This document shows, in pieces, positions 44,590 to 53,034 of a stretch of DNA of 64,000 nucleotides. The position numbers and the translations under genes were made by a program. The notes beneath the pieces are model-generated. The model was not told where the DNA came from and did no database searches. It saw only the letters and a program-made list of their open reading frames with translations. The DNA comes from Stenotrophomonas sp. 57 (lineage in GTDB: Bacteria > Pseudomonadota > Gammaproteobacteria > Xanthomonadales > Xanthomonadaceae), in assembly GCF_030291075.1 (NCBI RefSeq), contig NZ_CP127407.1, forward strand, positions 1,920,001-1,984,000. Reading direction: 5' to 3'. Position 1 is the stretch's first letter; every line of letters begins with the position of its first letter.

Positions 44590-45027
44590 ATGAGTCTGCC
44601 GTGGACGGCAGTGGCGGGCGGCGCGCTGATCGGGGCGGCAGCGGTCGTGCTGCTCGCTGCCACCGGGCGCGTGGCCGGAATCAGTGGGATCGCCGCGGGC
44701 ACGCTGCGCGCAGGGCCGGGCGAACGTGCCTGGCGCTGGTCGTTTCTGCTTGGCCTGCTTGGCGCTGCAGGTCTCACGCTGTGGTGGCAGCACCTGCCCG
44801 GTACCGCGCCACGCATGTTGCTGCGCGATGCCATGCCCGCCTGGCAGCTGGTCGGCGCCGGCCTGCTGGTCGGCTTCGGTACGCGGCTGGGCAATGGCTG
44901 CACGAGTGGTCACGGCGTCTGCGGCATGGCCCGTGGTTCGAAGCGATCGCTGGTGGCCGTGCTGGTATTCATGGCCTGCGCGATGCTGACCACCTTCCTG
45001 ATCCGCCACGGCGGAGGTCTGGCGTGA
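44590..45027 (+). CDS. YeeE/YedE-family transporter, first half
   Basis: A 145-residue inner-membrane protein with four or five helices. It carries the DUF395 signature GFGTRLGNGCTSGHGVCGMAR, whose cysteines line the thiosulfate path in TsuA-type YeeE proteins. The family normally has two such halves in one chain; here the second half is a separate gene overlapping by 4 nt. It probably imports thiosulfate or a related sulfur species. A strong GGAGG site lies 6 nt before the ATG. Confidence 0.87.
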   Translation: MSLPWTAVAGGALIGAAAVVLLAATGRVAGISGIAAGTLRAGPGERAWRWSFLLGLLGAAGLTLWWQHLPGTAPRMLLRDAMPAWQLVGAGLLVGFGTRLGNGCTSGHGVCGMARGSKRSLVAVLVFMACAMLTTFLIRHGGGLA

Positions 45028-45437
45028 GTCGCGCGGTAACGGCCGCTGCGCTGGCGGGTGCACTGTTCGGCGCGGGGCTGGCGCTTTCGGGAATGACTGA
45101 CGCGCGCCGTGTGCTTGGCTTCCTCGACATCACGGGCGATTTCGATGCCACGTTGATGTGGGTACTGGGGTCGGCGCTGCTGGTCAGTGCAGTCGGCCAG
45201 CGCTGGGTGCTGCGACGACGGCAGCCGCTGTACGCGGACCGCTTCCAGTTGCCTGCCGCCCGGGCCGTCGATGCGCGCCTGTTGCTGGGTGCCGCGCTGT
45301 TCGGCATCGGCTGGGGCTGGGCAGGCTATTGCCCCGGTCCTGCCATCGCCGGGTTGGCGGTGACATCCCGTGAAGCGTTGTGGTTTGTACCCGCGATGCT
45401 TGCAGGATTCTGGCTGCACGACCGCTTCCTCCGCTGA
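45024..45437 (+). CDS. YeeE/YedE-family transporter, second half (DUF6691)
   Basis: A 137-residue membrane protein with four helices and the short motifs LALSGMTDARRVLGFLDI and GIGWGWAGYCPGPAIAGL, the second containing the cysteine matching the C-terminal half of YeeE. It starts with GTG at 45024, inside the stop of the first half (GTGA). Together the two would form one transporter under the BigR-like repressor. Confidence 0.85.
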   Translation: MSRAVTAAALAGALFGAGLALSGMTDARRVLGFLDITGDFDATLMWVLGSALLVSAVGQRWVLRRRQPLYADRFQLPAARAVDARLLLGAALFGIGWGWAGYCPGPAIAGLAVTSREALWFVPAMLAGFWLHDRFLR

Positions 45438-45504
45438 GGCTTCACTCCTGTGTCACCGCCCTTGCGGTCCTATGCACGGACCACGGGGAAAGGAGCGCAA
45501 CGAG

Positions 45505-46557
45505 ATGGCACGGATGACGTGGATGGGACGGACGGCGCTGGCCGTCGCGCTGGCTGCGGTGGTTGCGCCGGCAATGGCATGCACCCGCGCGGTGTATCTG
45601 GGCGACAACGGTGATGTGATCACCGCGCGCTCGATGGACTGGAAGGTCGATGTGGCGACCAACCTCTACGTACTGCCGCGTGGCATCGCGCGTACCGGCC
45701 AGGCCGGCCCGAAGTCGTTGGCCTGGACCGCGCGCTACGGTTCGGTGGTGGCCACCGGCTACGACGTGTCGACCACCGATGGCATGAACGAAAAGGGCCT
45801 GGTGGCCAACCTGCTGTGGCTGGTCGAATCGGAATATCCGCAGCAGCGCGGCAACAAGCCGGGCCTGGCGATTTCGCTGTGGGCGCAGTATGTGCTGGAC
45901 AACTTCGCCACGGTGGACGAGGCAGTGGCGGCGCTGAAGCGCGAACCGTATTCAATCGTCACCGACAAGGTGCCCGGCGAGGATCGCCAGGCGACGCTGC
46001 ACCTGTCGCTGTCCGATGCCAGTGGCGACAGTGCCATCGTCGAGTACATAGGCGGTCGCCAGGTGATCCACCATGACCGGCGCTACCAGGTGATGACCAA
46101 CTCGCCGATCTTCGAGCAGCAGCTGGCGCTCAACACCTACTGGCAGCAGATCGGTGGCACGGTGATGCTGCCGGGTACCAACCGTTCCGCCGACCGCTTC
46201 GCGCGCGCGTCCTTCTACATCAACGCCATTCCCAAGGCCGAAGACCCGGTCGTGGCGCTGGCCAGCGTGTTCAGCGTGATCCGCAATACTTCGGTGCCCT
46301 ACGGCATCACCACGCCGGGCGAGCCGAACATTTCATCCACGCGCTGGCGCACCGTGGCCGACCACAAGCGGAGGTTGTACTTCTTCGAATCCGCACTGAC
46401 CCCGAACACGTTCTGGGTCGATCTGAACAAGGTCGATTTCGGCGGCAAGGTGCTCAAGCTGGACCTTGGCCCGGACCAGCGCAATACCTTCTCCGGTGAT
46501 GCACTGGGCCAGTTCGTACCCAGCGCACCATTCACCTTCCTCGGCGTCGACGGTTAG
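45505..46557 (+). CDS. Periplasmic Ntn-hydrolase, choloylglycine/penicillin V acylase family
   Basis: A 350-residue linear amide C-N hydrolase. The signal peptide ends ...APAMA, so cleavage exposes Cys26 (CTRAVYLGDNGDVITARSMDW) as the N-terminal nucleophile. Numbering from it, Arg17 and Asp20 (RSMD) are at the canonical positions, and NSPIFEQQLALNTYW supplies the family Asn region. Substrates of the family include bile-salt amides, penicillin V and acyl-homoserine lactones; Gram-negative periplasmic members often degrade the last, but specificity is not readable here. GGAG precedes the ATG. It converges on the DUF6491-like gene with a 4-nt overlap. Confidence 0.85.
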   Translation: MARMTWMGRTALAVALAAVVAPAMACTRAVYLGDNGDVITARSMDWKVDVATNLYVLPRGIARTGQAGPKSLAWTARYGSVVATGYDVSTTDGMNEKGLVANLLWLVESEYPQQRGNKPGLAISLWAQYVLDNFATVDEAVAALKREPYSIVTDKVPGEDRQATLHLSLSDASGDSAIVEYIGGRQVIHHDRRYQVMTNSPIFEQQLALNTYWQQIGGTVMLPGTNRSADRFARASFYINAIPKAEDPVVALASVFSVIRNTSVPYGITTPGEPNISSTRWRTVADHKRRLYFFESALTPNTFWVDLNKVDFGGKVLKLDLGPDQRNTFSGDALGQFVPSAPFTFLGVDG

Positions 46558-47330
46558 TTCGACGCCTGGCTGGCAGCCGGATACACCGCCTGGATCGTGC
46601 AGCTGCCGCGGGTGTACTGCGGCAGCGGTGCCAGTGAGGGATTGCGCAGGTCGCCGTTTTCGAAATCGGCAGTGAGGATGCGATCGCCCGGATTGCCGCA
46701 GATCAGGCCATTCTGCATGCCGGAACGGAAGCTCAACTGTGGCACCCGGTCGAGCTGGCGGCAATGGCTGCCCAGCTCCACGCGGTAGTAGCGATGGCCG
46801 CCATTGCGACGCGGGTTGGTTTCCACCAGCATGCCCTGCGGGTCGGACGCCCAGGCACGCACGTTGCGGGCCGCGAAGCAGTAGGACGCCGAGCCGCCAA
46901 AGCCGCGGCGGACCTCCTTGCGCTCAAGGATGGTCATGGCGGGCAGGGTGGCGGTGCGCAGGCGATCGCTGTCGCGGGCCACGCTGGCAAAGTCCCGGTT
47001 CTCTACGGGCGTGACCGCGCTGACGGCGCAGCTGCGGCCATCGACCACGACGCGCTCGCTGGGGCGACCGCAGGCCCAGCCCGCAGGCGCTTCCAGCTTC
47101 AAGGTGGTGGCCGCGCGGACGCCGGGGCAATCCTCGCTGAAATCGACGCGATAGGCCTGGCCGGAGGCGGCGCGCAGGGCGATCGAACGCGGTGATGCCT
47201 GCTCCACTTCCTGGACACCGACAGCGTCCATGCAATGCGGGGCCGGCGGCGTACGTTCCTGCGCGGAGGCCGTCGCGGCCAGCGCCAGGCCGAGACTGGC
47301 GAACACCTGATACAGATTCGGATGGGTCAT
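46554..47330 (-). CDS. Secreted protein with two DUF6491-like halves
   Basis: A 258-residue exported protein (signal peptide MTHPNLYQVFASLGLALAATASAQ, cut here at a natural break). Two similar halves can be seen: AYRVDFSEDCPGVRAATTL ... CGRPSERVV ... CAVSAVTPV, and YYRVELGSHCRQLDRVPQL ... CGNPGDRIL ... CTIQAVYPA. Each has three cysteines in matching places. The pattern resembles DUF6491 proteins common in Xanthomonadaceae. Function is unknown. GGAG lies 8 nt before the start at 47330. It shares a short gap with the divergent AraC gene. Confidence 0.65.
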   Translation of the reverse strand: MTHPNLYQVFASLGLALAATASAQERTPPAPHCMDAVGVQEVEQASPRSIALRAASGQAYRVDFSEDCPGVRAATTLKLEAPAGWACGRPSERVVVDGRSCAVSAVTPVENRDFASVARDSDRLRTATLPAMTILERKEVRRGFGGSASYCFAARNVRAWASDPQGMLVETNPRRNGGHRYYRVELGSHCRQLDRVPQLSFRSGMQNGLICGNPGDRILTADFENGDLRNPSLAPLPQYTRGSCTIQAVYPAASQASN

Positions 47331-47411
47331 GACCTGCACTCCCTGCGTTGGATGACGCATCGACTATAGCAGCGGTTTGCGCGGCCGTTGTTACACGCGC
47401 ACACTGCCCGG

Positions 47412-48107
47412 ATGGGCGCCATCTTCCACCTGCGGCACTACGGCCAGGCCACCGGCCTGGACCGCCATGACTATGCGCAGTGGGTGCTGCCGCTGCAGGG
47501 TGAGCTGCAGTTCGAGATGGAAGGGCGCGGTGGCCGCCTGGACCTGCTGCAGGGCGCTTTCGTCGCGGCCGGTGAAGCGCATGACCAGATGGCCGATGGC
47601 CCGAATGGTTTCGTGATCGTGGATTGTGCGCCGGGCGTGCTCGATGACGCCACCCAGGAACACCTGTGCCGCCAGCGCTGGCTGCACCTGCCGCTTGCGC
47701 TGCGCCGAAGCCTGGCCGATGTACAGGCCGGGCGGCCCATGCCGGCGCTGCTGCCGCAGTTGCTGCAGGCCTTTGCACCTGCCGGCAGTGGCGCTCGCAT
47801 GCAGGGGCTGTGTGCGGCGGTGCGGGCCGAGCCGGGGCAGGCGTGGCCGGTGGCACGCATGGCCGTGTTCGTGGGTGTCAGCGAGAGCCGGTTGCACGCG
47901 TTGTTCCAGCGGGAGTTCGGGCTCAGTCCGCAGGCCTGGCTCAGTGCGTGCCGGTTGCGTTGGGCCAAGCACCAGCTGCGCGCCAGCACCGCGTCGATCA
48001 GCGATATCGCGCTCGCTGCAGGCTATTCCGAGCAGAGCGCACTGACCCGCGCGCTGCGCCGCGAGTGCGGCCAGACCCCTGCCGCATGGCGCCGGGGTGC
48101 CATCTGA
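47412..48107 (+). CDS. AraC-family transcriptional regulator
   Basis: A 231-residue regulator. It has an N-terminal cupin sensor (HDYAQWVLPLQGELQFEMEG, GAFVAAGEAHDQM) and a C-terminal AraC domain with both helix-turn-helix units: MAVFVGVSESRLHALFQREF and ISDIALAAGYSEQSALTRAL. The effector and targets are unknown; the divergent DUF6491-like gene and the downstream EamA permease are the natural candidates. An in-frame TTG eight codons earlier is an alternative start. Confidence 0.85.
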   Translation: MGAIFHLRHYGQATGLDRHDYAQWVLPLQGELQFEMEGRGGRLDLLQGAFVAAGEAHDQMADGPNGFVIVDCAPGVLDDATQEHLCRQRWLHLPLALRRSLADVQAGRPMPALLPQLLQAFAPAGSGARMQGLCAAVRAEPGQAWPVARMAVFVGVSESRLHALFQREFGLSPQAWLSACRLRWAKHQLRASTASISDIALAAGYSEQSALTRALRRECGQTPAAWRRGAI

Positions 48108-48110
48108 TCT

Positions 48111-48185
48111 GTAGCGCCGAGCCCACGCTCGGCTACTGTTGTCTACACAGCGGGCAATCGCAGCCGGGCATGGGCTCGGCTCTAC
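48111..48185. repeat. SMAG-type palindromic repeat pair (inverted)
   Basis: The first unit at 48111-48136 is headed GTAGCGCCGAGCCC and the second at 48163-48185 ends GGCTCGGCTCTAC. The pair begins 4 bp after the AraC stop and lies 97 bp before the EamA start, where it could end or stabilise the regulator transcript. Confidence 0.8.
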
Positions 48186-48281
48186 AGATCAGCGACCGCG
48201 CAGGGCAGTAGCCTGGGTCAAGAGCGCCCGCTGGCCAGCGCTTACACTGCGCGGCCTGTTCTCTCCCCCCGAAGAGCCCGA

Positions 48282-49232
48282 ATGCGCAACAACCCGATGG
48301 CCCTGGGCATCGCCAATGGCGTTGCCGCCGGCGCGCTGTGGGGCGTGGTCTTTCTCGCGCCCGCCGTGCTGCAGTCCTTCAATGCCCTGCAACTATCGGC
48401 CGGCCGCTATCTGGTCTATGGCCTGATCGCGGTGGTGCTGCTGTTGCCGCGCTGGAAACGGCTGGCGACGAAGCTTGGCCGCGCCGAATGGATCGGCCTG
48501 CTATGGCTGAGCCTGGCCGGCAACCTGGTGTACTTCCTGCTGCTGGCCACCGCCGTGCAATGGGCCGGTGGTGCGGCGGCGTCGCTGATCGTCGGCCTGA
48601 TTCCGGTGGTGGTCACCCTGGTCGGCGTGCGTGAGCAGGGCGCGGTGCCGCTGAAGCAGCTGCTGCCGGCGCTGGGCCTGTGCGTGCTCGGCGTGGCCCT
48701 GGTCGGCTGGGAAGCCCTGATGTCCGAGCACCTGGCAATCCCGTGGCGGCAGCGCCTGATCGGCCTGTTGTGCGCGTTCGGTGCGCTGTTCTCGTGGGCG
48801 CTGTACTCGATCGGCAACAGCCGCTGGCTGGCGCGACGGCCGGACCTGTCCAGCCACGACTGGTCACTGCTGACCGGCGTCACCACCGGCGGCCTGGCCC
48901 TGCTGCTGGTGCCGATGGCCCTCATCGGCGACACCGGCAGCCATTCGGCGGCGCAATGGAGCGGGTTCTGGGCGATCAGTGCCGGTGTGGCAGTGGTGGC
49001 CTCGATCCTCGGCAACGCATTCTGGAACCGGGCCAGTCGCTTGCTGCCACTGACACTCACCGGGCAGATGATCGTGTTCGAAACCCTGTTCGCGCTGTTG
49101 TACGCTTTCGCCTGGCAGCAGCGTTGGCCGACGCTGCTGGAGGCGCTGGCAATCGTGTTCCTGGTGGCGGGCGTGATGCTGTGCGCGCATGCACATCGCA
49201 CGCCGCGGGCAATCGCCGAACATGCCGGCTGA
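48282..49232 (+). CDS. EamA-family (drug/metabolite superfamily) permease
   Basis: A 316-residue inner-membrane protein with ten helices in two EamA repeats. The first begins NGVAAGALWGVVFLAPAVL and has the PVVVTLVGV signature at the end of helix 4; the second begins GLLCAFGALFSWALYSIGNS. Members export amino acids or small metabolites. The substrate is not readable. The AraC gene upstream may regulate it, although a SMAG pair separates them. Confidence 0.82.
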   Translation: MRNNPMALGIANGVAAGALWGVVFLAPAVLQSFNALQLSAGRYLVYGLIAVVLLLPRWKRLATKLGRAEWIGLLWLSLAGNLVYFLLLATAVQWAGGAAASLIVGLIPVVVTLVGVREQGAVPLKQLLPALGLCVLGVALVGWEALMSEHLAIPWRQRLIGLLCAFGALFSWALYSIGNSRWLARRPDLSSHDWSLLTGVTTGGLALLLVPMALIGDTGSHSAAQWSGFWAISAGVAVVASILGNAFWNRASRLLPLTLTGQMIVFETLFALLYAFAWQQRWPTLLEALAIVFLVAGVMLCAHAHRTPRAIAEHAG

Positions 49233-49333
49233 ATAGGGTCAGCAAGCGTGCTGATGTCGAATTTGTCTCAGTTGCAACCAAATGCCGGCACGTTGACCGA
49301 TGATCGCCGCAGCGGATTTTTGCACCGCAGCAC

Positions 49334-49361
49334 TTGACAGCCGCCCGGCGCGCAGTGTTTT
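49334..49361 (+). promoter_or_regulatory. Candidate promoter of the thr operon
   Basis: A perfect -35 TTGACA at 49334-49339, a 16-nt spacer and a weak -10 TGTTTT at 49356-49361. Transcription from it would start only 5-10 nt before the thrL ATG, giving an almost leaderless message. A second, weaker pair (TTGACC at 49293, ATTTTT at 49316) lies upstream. Confidence 0.45.
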
Positions 49362-49370
49362 CTGTACGCC

Positions 49371-49505
49371 ATGGTCCTTGATGCCGCCCACGCCAGCCTG
49401 ATCGCCCCCGCCACTGCGGGCCGTTCGACTGCGCCGGTCGCCACCACCACCATTACCACCACCACCGTCACCACTCGCCTGGTGCGGCCCGTCGTCTTCG
49501 TGTAA
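49371..49505 (+). CDS. thrL: thr operon leader peptide
   Basis: A 44-codon peptide upstream of thrA. Its middle reads VATTTITTTTVTT: eight Thr plus one Ile and valines in 13 residues, mostly ACC codons. As in enterobacterial ThrL (about 21 residues, TTITTTITITT), ribosome stalling at these codons when Thr-tRNA or Ile-tRNA is scarce would control attenuation of the operon. Here the peptide is about twice as long, with an added N-terminal MVLDAAHASLIAPATAGRS. It ends 84 bp before thrA. Confidence 0.88.
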   Translation: MVLDAAHASLIAPATAGRSTAPVATTTITTTTVTTRLVRPVVFV

Positions 49506-49519
49506 CTCCCGAAAACCAC

Positions 49520-49573
49520 GGCCCCGCACCATCCAGGTGGCGGGGAGACTCGACACCTGCATGCGACGGGGCC
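49520..49573 (+). promoter_or_regulatory. thr attenuator hairpins
   Basis: CCCCGCACC at 49522-49530 pairs with GGTGGCGGGG at 49536-49545 around a 5-nt loop. Alternatively GGCCCCG at 49520-49526 pairs with CGGGGCC at 49567-49573. The two pairings exclude each other, as expected for an attenuator switch. There is no T-run after either stem, so termination may be Rho-dependent or the switch may act on translation of thrA. Confidence 0.5.
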
Positions 49574-49589
49574 TCCTGCCGAGGTCTGC

Positions 49590-52094
49590 ATGTCTTCCCA
49601 CGCCCCCGCCCATCCCGTTGCCCCGGCCGATCTGGCTGCGCCGTCCACTGTCGTGCACAAGTTCGGCGGCACCTCGGTGGCCGATGCCGAACGCTATCGC
49701 CATGTTGCCGGCCTGCTGCTGGCCCGTCCCGAATCGCTGCAGGTCACTGTCGTCTCGGCGATGAAGGGCGTCACCGACGCCTTGATCGAGCTGGCGCAGC
49801 TGGCGGCCAAGGGCGATGAGGGCTGGCGCGAGGCCTGGCACGCGTTGCGCGCCCGTCATCGCGGCGCTGCCGTGGCGCTGCTCGGCGAGCAGGTGGGCGA
49901 TACCGTGGACTGGATCGATGCCCGCTTCGACCAGCTCGCCGAAGTGCTGGCAGCGCTGGCGGTGATCGGCGAGCTGCCCCGCGAGGTGCTCGACCGTGTG
50001 CAGGGCCTGGGCGAAGTGTTTTCCGCTCAGCTGCTCGGCACGCATCTGCGCGCGCTGGGCGAAGACTGCGCAGTACTCGACGCGCGTGATGTGCTGGTGG
50101 TCGGGCACGGGGAACTCGGCGTGGATGTCGACTGGGAAGCCAGCGCTGACCGCTTGGCCAGATGGCGCCTGCAGCATCCCCAGTCGCGCCTGGTCGCCAC
50201 CGGCTTCGTGGCCCGTGACCGCCATGACCGCATCACCACGCTCGGCCGCAATGGCAGCGACTACTCCGGTGCGATCTTCGCCGCGCTGTTCAATGCCGAT
50301 GAGCTGCACATCTGGACCGATGTCGACGGCGTGCTGTCGGCCGACCCGCGGCTGGTGCCCGAGGCGGTGCAGCTGGAATCGCTGAGTTACGACGAAGCCT
50401 GCGAACTGGCCTACTTCGGCGCCAAGGTGGTGCATCCGCAGACGATGTCGCCAGCGATCCGCCTGGGTCTGCCGATCTTCATCCGCAACACGTTCCAGCC
50501 GGCGCATCCGGGCACGCGCATCTCTGCCGAGCGCTCGCCGCGTGGGCCGGTGAAGGGGCTGACTCTGAGCCCCGGGCTGGCGCTGCTGAACCTGGAAGGC
50601 ACCGGCTTGATCGGTGTACCCGGTACGGCCGAGCGCGTGTTCGCGGCCCTGCGCCAGGCACAGGTGTCGGTGGTGATGATCTCGCAGGGGTCTTCGGAGC
50701 ATTCGATCTGCTGCGTGGTGCGGGTCGCCGAGGCCGCACGCGGTCGCGAGGCGCTGCTGCACGCATTCGCGCACGAGCTGTCGGTGGGCCAGGTGCAGCG
50801 CGTGCAGGTCAGCGAGGGCGTCAGCGTACTGGCCGCGGTCGGCGACGGCATGGCCGGCCAGCCCGGTGTGGCGGCGCGGCTGTTCGAGGCACTGGGGCGT
50901 GCGCAGGTGAACATCCTGGCGATCGCGCAGGGCTCGTCGGAGCGCAACATTTCGGTGGCGGTGGACAGTGCCGACGCCACCCGGGCATTGCGTGCTGCAC
51001 ATGCCGGCTTCTGGCTGTCGCCGCAGACGTTTGCGGTGGGCGTGATCGGGCCGGGCAATGTCGGCGCGGCACTGCTGGATCAGCTGCTGGCGGCACGCCC
51101 GCAACTGCTGGCCAAGGCCAATGTCGACCTGCGCCTGCGTGCGCTGGCCTCGCGCTCGCGCATGCGGCTGGAAGTGGACGGCCTGCATGCCGATTGGCGG
51201 GAGGCACTGCAGGAAGCGGGCGAGTGCAGCGACCTGGATCGTTTCACCGAACACCTGCTGGCCGCGCACCTGCCGCACGCGGTGGTGATCGATTGCAGTG
51301 GCAGCGCTGACGTGGCCGAGCGCTACGAGGGCTGGCTGGCGGCCGGCATCCATGTGGTCACCCCGAACAAACAGGCCGGTGCCGGGCCGCTGCCGCGCTA
51401 CCAGCGCATCCGCGCCGCCGCGGCGGCCAGTGGCGCACGCTTCCGCTACGAGGCCACGGTGGGTGCGGGCCTGCCGGTAATCACCACGCTGCGTGATCTG
51501 GTGGATACGGGCGACGAGGTGCTGGCGATCGAGGGTATTTTCTCCGGTACGCTGGCTTGGCTGTTCAACCGCTTCGACGGCAGCCAGCCGTTTTCTTCGC
51601 TGGTCGCGCAGGCGCGTTCGATGGGCTACACCGAGCCGGACCCGCGCGATGACCTGTCCGGCGTGGACGTGGCACGCAAGCTGGTGATCCTGGCGCGCGA
51701 GGCCGGCCATGCGCTCAGTCTGGAGCAGGTGCGGGTGGAAAGCCTGGTGCCGGCACTGCTGCGCGCGGGCGGTGTGGATGACTTCATGGCGCGCCTGGGC
51801 GAGTCCGATGCCAGCCTGCTGCAGCGGTTGCACGATGCGCGGGCGCGCGGTGCCGTGCTGCGCTATGTGGCACGGCTGGGCGCCGATGGTGCTTCGGTCG
51901 GCCTGCAGGAACTGCCCGCCGATCACGCCTTCGCCAACCTGCGCCTGACCGACAACGTGGTGCAGTTCCGTACCCGCCGATACTGCGACAACCCGTTGGT
52001 GGTGCAGGGGCCGGGCGCTGGCCCGGAAGTGACCGCCGCCGGTGTGTTCGCCGACCTGCTGCGGGTGGCCGCCGGTGAAGGAGCACGCCTGTGA
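49590..52094 (+). CDS. thrA: Bifunctional aspartate kinase / homoserine dehydrogenase I
   Basis: An 834-residue fusion. The aspartate kinase domain (about 20-310) starts [15 protein letters not shown] and has [16 protein letters not shown]. Two ACT domains follow (about 330-475), with [20 protein letters not shown] and [16 protein letters not shown] as the threonine-sensing part. The homoserine dehydrogenase domain (about 480-834) has NAD(P) motif [14 protein letters not shown] and [10 protein letters not shown], and ends in the catalytic [10 protein letters not shown] and [13 protein letters not shown] region. It catalyses the first and third steps from aspartate to threonine. GAGG lies 7 nt before the ATG. 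It overlaps thrB by 4 nt. Confidence 0.96.
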   Translation: MSSHAPAHPVAPADLAAPSTVVHKFGGTSVADAERYRHVAGLLLARPESLQVTVVSAMKGVTDALIELAQLAAKGDEGWREAWHALRARHRGAAVALLGEQVGDTVDWIDARFDQLAEVLAALAVIGELPREVLDRVQGLGEVFSAQLLGTHLRALGEDCAVLDARDVLVVGHGELGVDVDWEASADRLARWRLQHPQSRLVATGFVARDRHDRITTLGRNGSDYSGAIFAALFNADELHIWTDVDGVLSADPRLVPEAVQLESLSYDEACELAYFGAKVVHPQTMSPAIRLGLPIFIRNTFQPAHPGTRISAERSPRGPVKGLTLSPGLALLNLEGTGLIGVPGTAERVFAALRQAQVSVVMISQGSSEHSICCVVRVAEAARGREALLHAFAHELSVGQVQRVQVSEGVSVLAAVGDGMAGQPGVAARLFEALGRAQVNILAIAQGSSERNISVAVDSADATRALRAAHAGFWLSPQTFAVGVIGPGNVGAALLDQLLAARPQLLAKANVDLRLRALASRSRMRLEVDGLHADWREALQEAGECSDLDRFTEHLLAAHLPHAVVIDCSGSADVAERYEGWLAAGIHVVTPNKQAGAGPLPRYQRIRAAAAASGARFRYEATVGAGLPVITTLRDLVDTGDEVLAIEGIFSGTLAWLFNRFDGSQPFSSLVAQARSMGYTEPDPRDDLSGVDVARKLVILAREAGHALSLEQVRVESLVPALLRAGGVDDFMARLGESDASLLQRLHDARARGAVLRYVARLGADGASVGLQELPADHAFANLRLTDNVVQFRTRRYCDNPLVVQGPGAGPEVTAAGVFADLLRVAAGEGARL

Positions 52095-53005
52095 TCGCAC
52101 GTGCGTTCGCGCCTGCGTCGGTGGCCAATGTTGCAGTGGGCTTCGACATTCTTGGTCATGCCATCGCCGGTGTTGGCGATACGGTGAGCGTTCGCCGCAT
52201 CGATGAACCGGTGGTGCGCATCGAGGCGATCCGTGGCAGCGCGGTCGAGCTGCCGTTGGAAGCGGCCGGCAATACGGCTGGAGCTGCGTTGATCTCACTG
52301 CGCGAGCAGCTGGGGCTGGCGTTCGGCTTTGCGATCGAGATCGACAAGGGCATCCCATTTGGCTCGGGCATGGGCGGATCGGCGGCGTCATGCGTGGCGG
52401 CGCTGGTGGCCGCCAACGCGCTGCTGGATGCGCCACTGTCGCGCGAGGCGCTGTACCCGTTCGCGCTGGATGGCGAGGCGGTGGCCAGCGGGGGCCGCCA
52501 CGGTGACAACGTGGGTCCGTTGCTGCTGGGTGGTCTCGCGCTGTGCACCGCCGACCGCCTGCTGCCGATTCCGGTGCCGGCCAACTGGCACAGCCTGCTG
52601 GTGCATCCGCACGCGGTGCTGGAAACACGGCGCGCGCGCCAGGCGTTGCAGGGTAGCTACGCGCTGGGCGAGTTCGTGGCACAGAGTGCGAACCTCGCGC
52701 TGGTACTCAGCGGTTGCCATCGCAGCGACGCCGCGCTGGTCCGTGCCGGCCTGCGCGATGTGCTGGTGGAGCCGCGACGCGCCGGCCTGATTGCGGGCTT
52801 CGAGGCCGCACGCGATGCGGCGCTGTCTGCCCATGCGATGGGCGCGGGCATTTCGGGCGCGGGCCCCAGCGTGTTTGCCTGGTTCGAGGACGCCGACCAG
52901 GCCCGCGCCGCTGCGGTACCGGTGCAGGCCGCCTTCGCTGCCGCCGGTTTCGGCAGCGATGCCTGGGTGTCGCCGCTGGACGCGTCGGGAGCCCGGCTGT
53001 GCTGA
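52091..53005 (+). CDS. thrB: Homoserine kinase
   Basis: A 304-residue GHMP kinase. It has the N-terminal substrate motif [19 protein letters not shown], the ATP loop [13 protein letters not shown] and the C-terminal [17 protein letters not shown]. It phosphorylates homoserine for ThrC in the cytosol. It starts with GTG at 52091, within the thrA stop (GTGA), so it is translationally coupled. Length is usual for the gammaproteobacterial enzyme. Confidence 0.95.
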   Translation: MIARAFAPASVANVAVGFDILGHAIAGVGDTVSVRRIDEPVVRIEAIRGSAVELPLEAAGNTAGAALISLREQLGLAFGFAIEIDKGIPFGSGMGGSAASCVAALVAANALLDAPLSREALYPFALDGEAVASGGRHGDNVGPLLLGGLALCTADRLLPIPVPANWHSLLVHPHAVLETRRARQALQGSYALGEFVAQSANLALVLSGCHRSDAALVRAGLRDVLVEPRRAGLIAGFEAARDAALSAHAMGAGISGAGPSVFAWFEDADQARAAAVPVQAAFAAAGFGSDAWVSPLDASGARLC

Positions 53006-53034
53006 ATCCTTCTCCCTTACTGGATACCCAACCC

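Noticed and set aside
49239..52682. A 1147-codon minus-strand frame opposite thrA and thrB
   Set aside because: The sense strand encodes complete ThrA and ThrB with catalytic motifs. The antisense frame has no recognisable feature.
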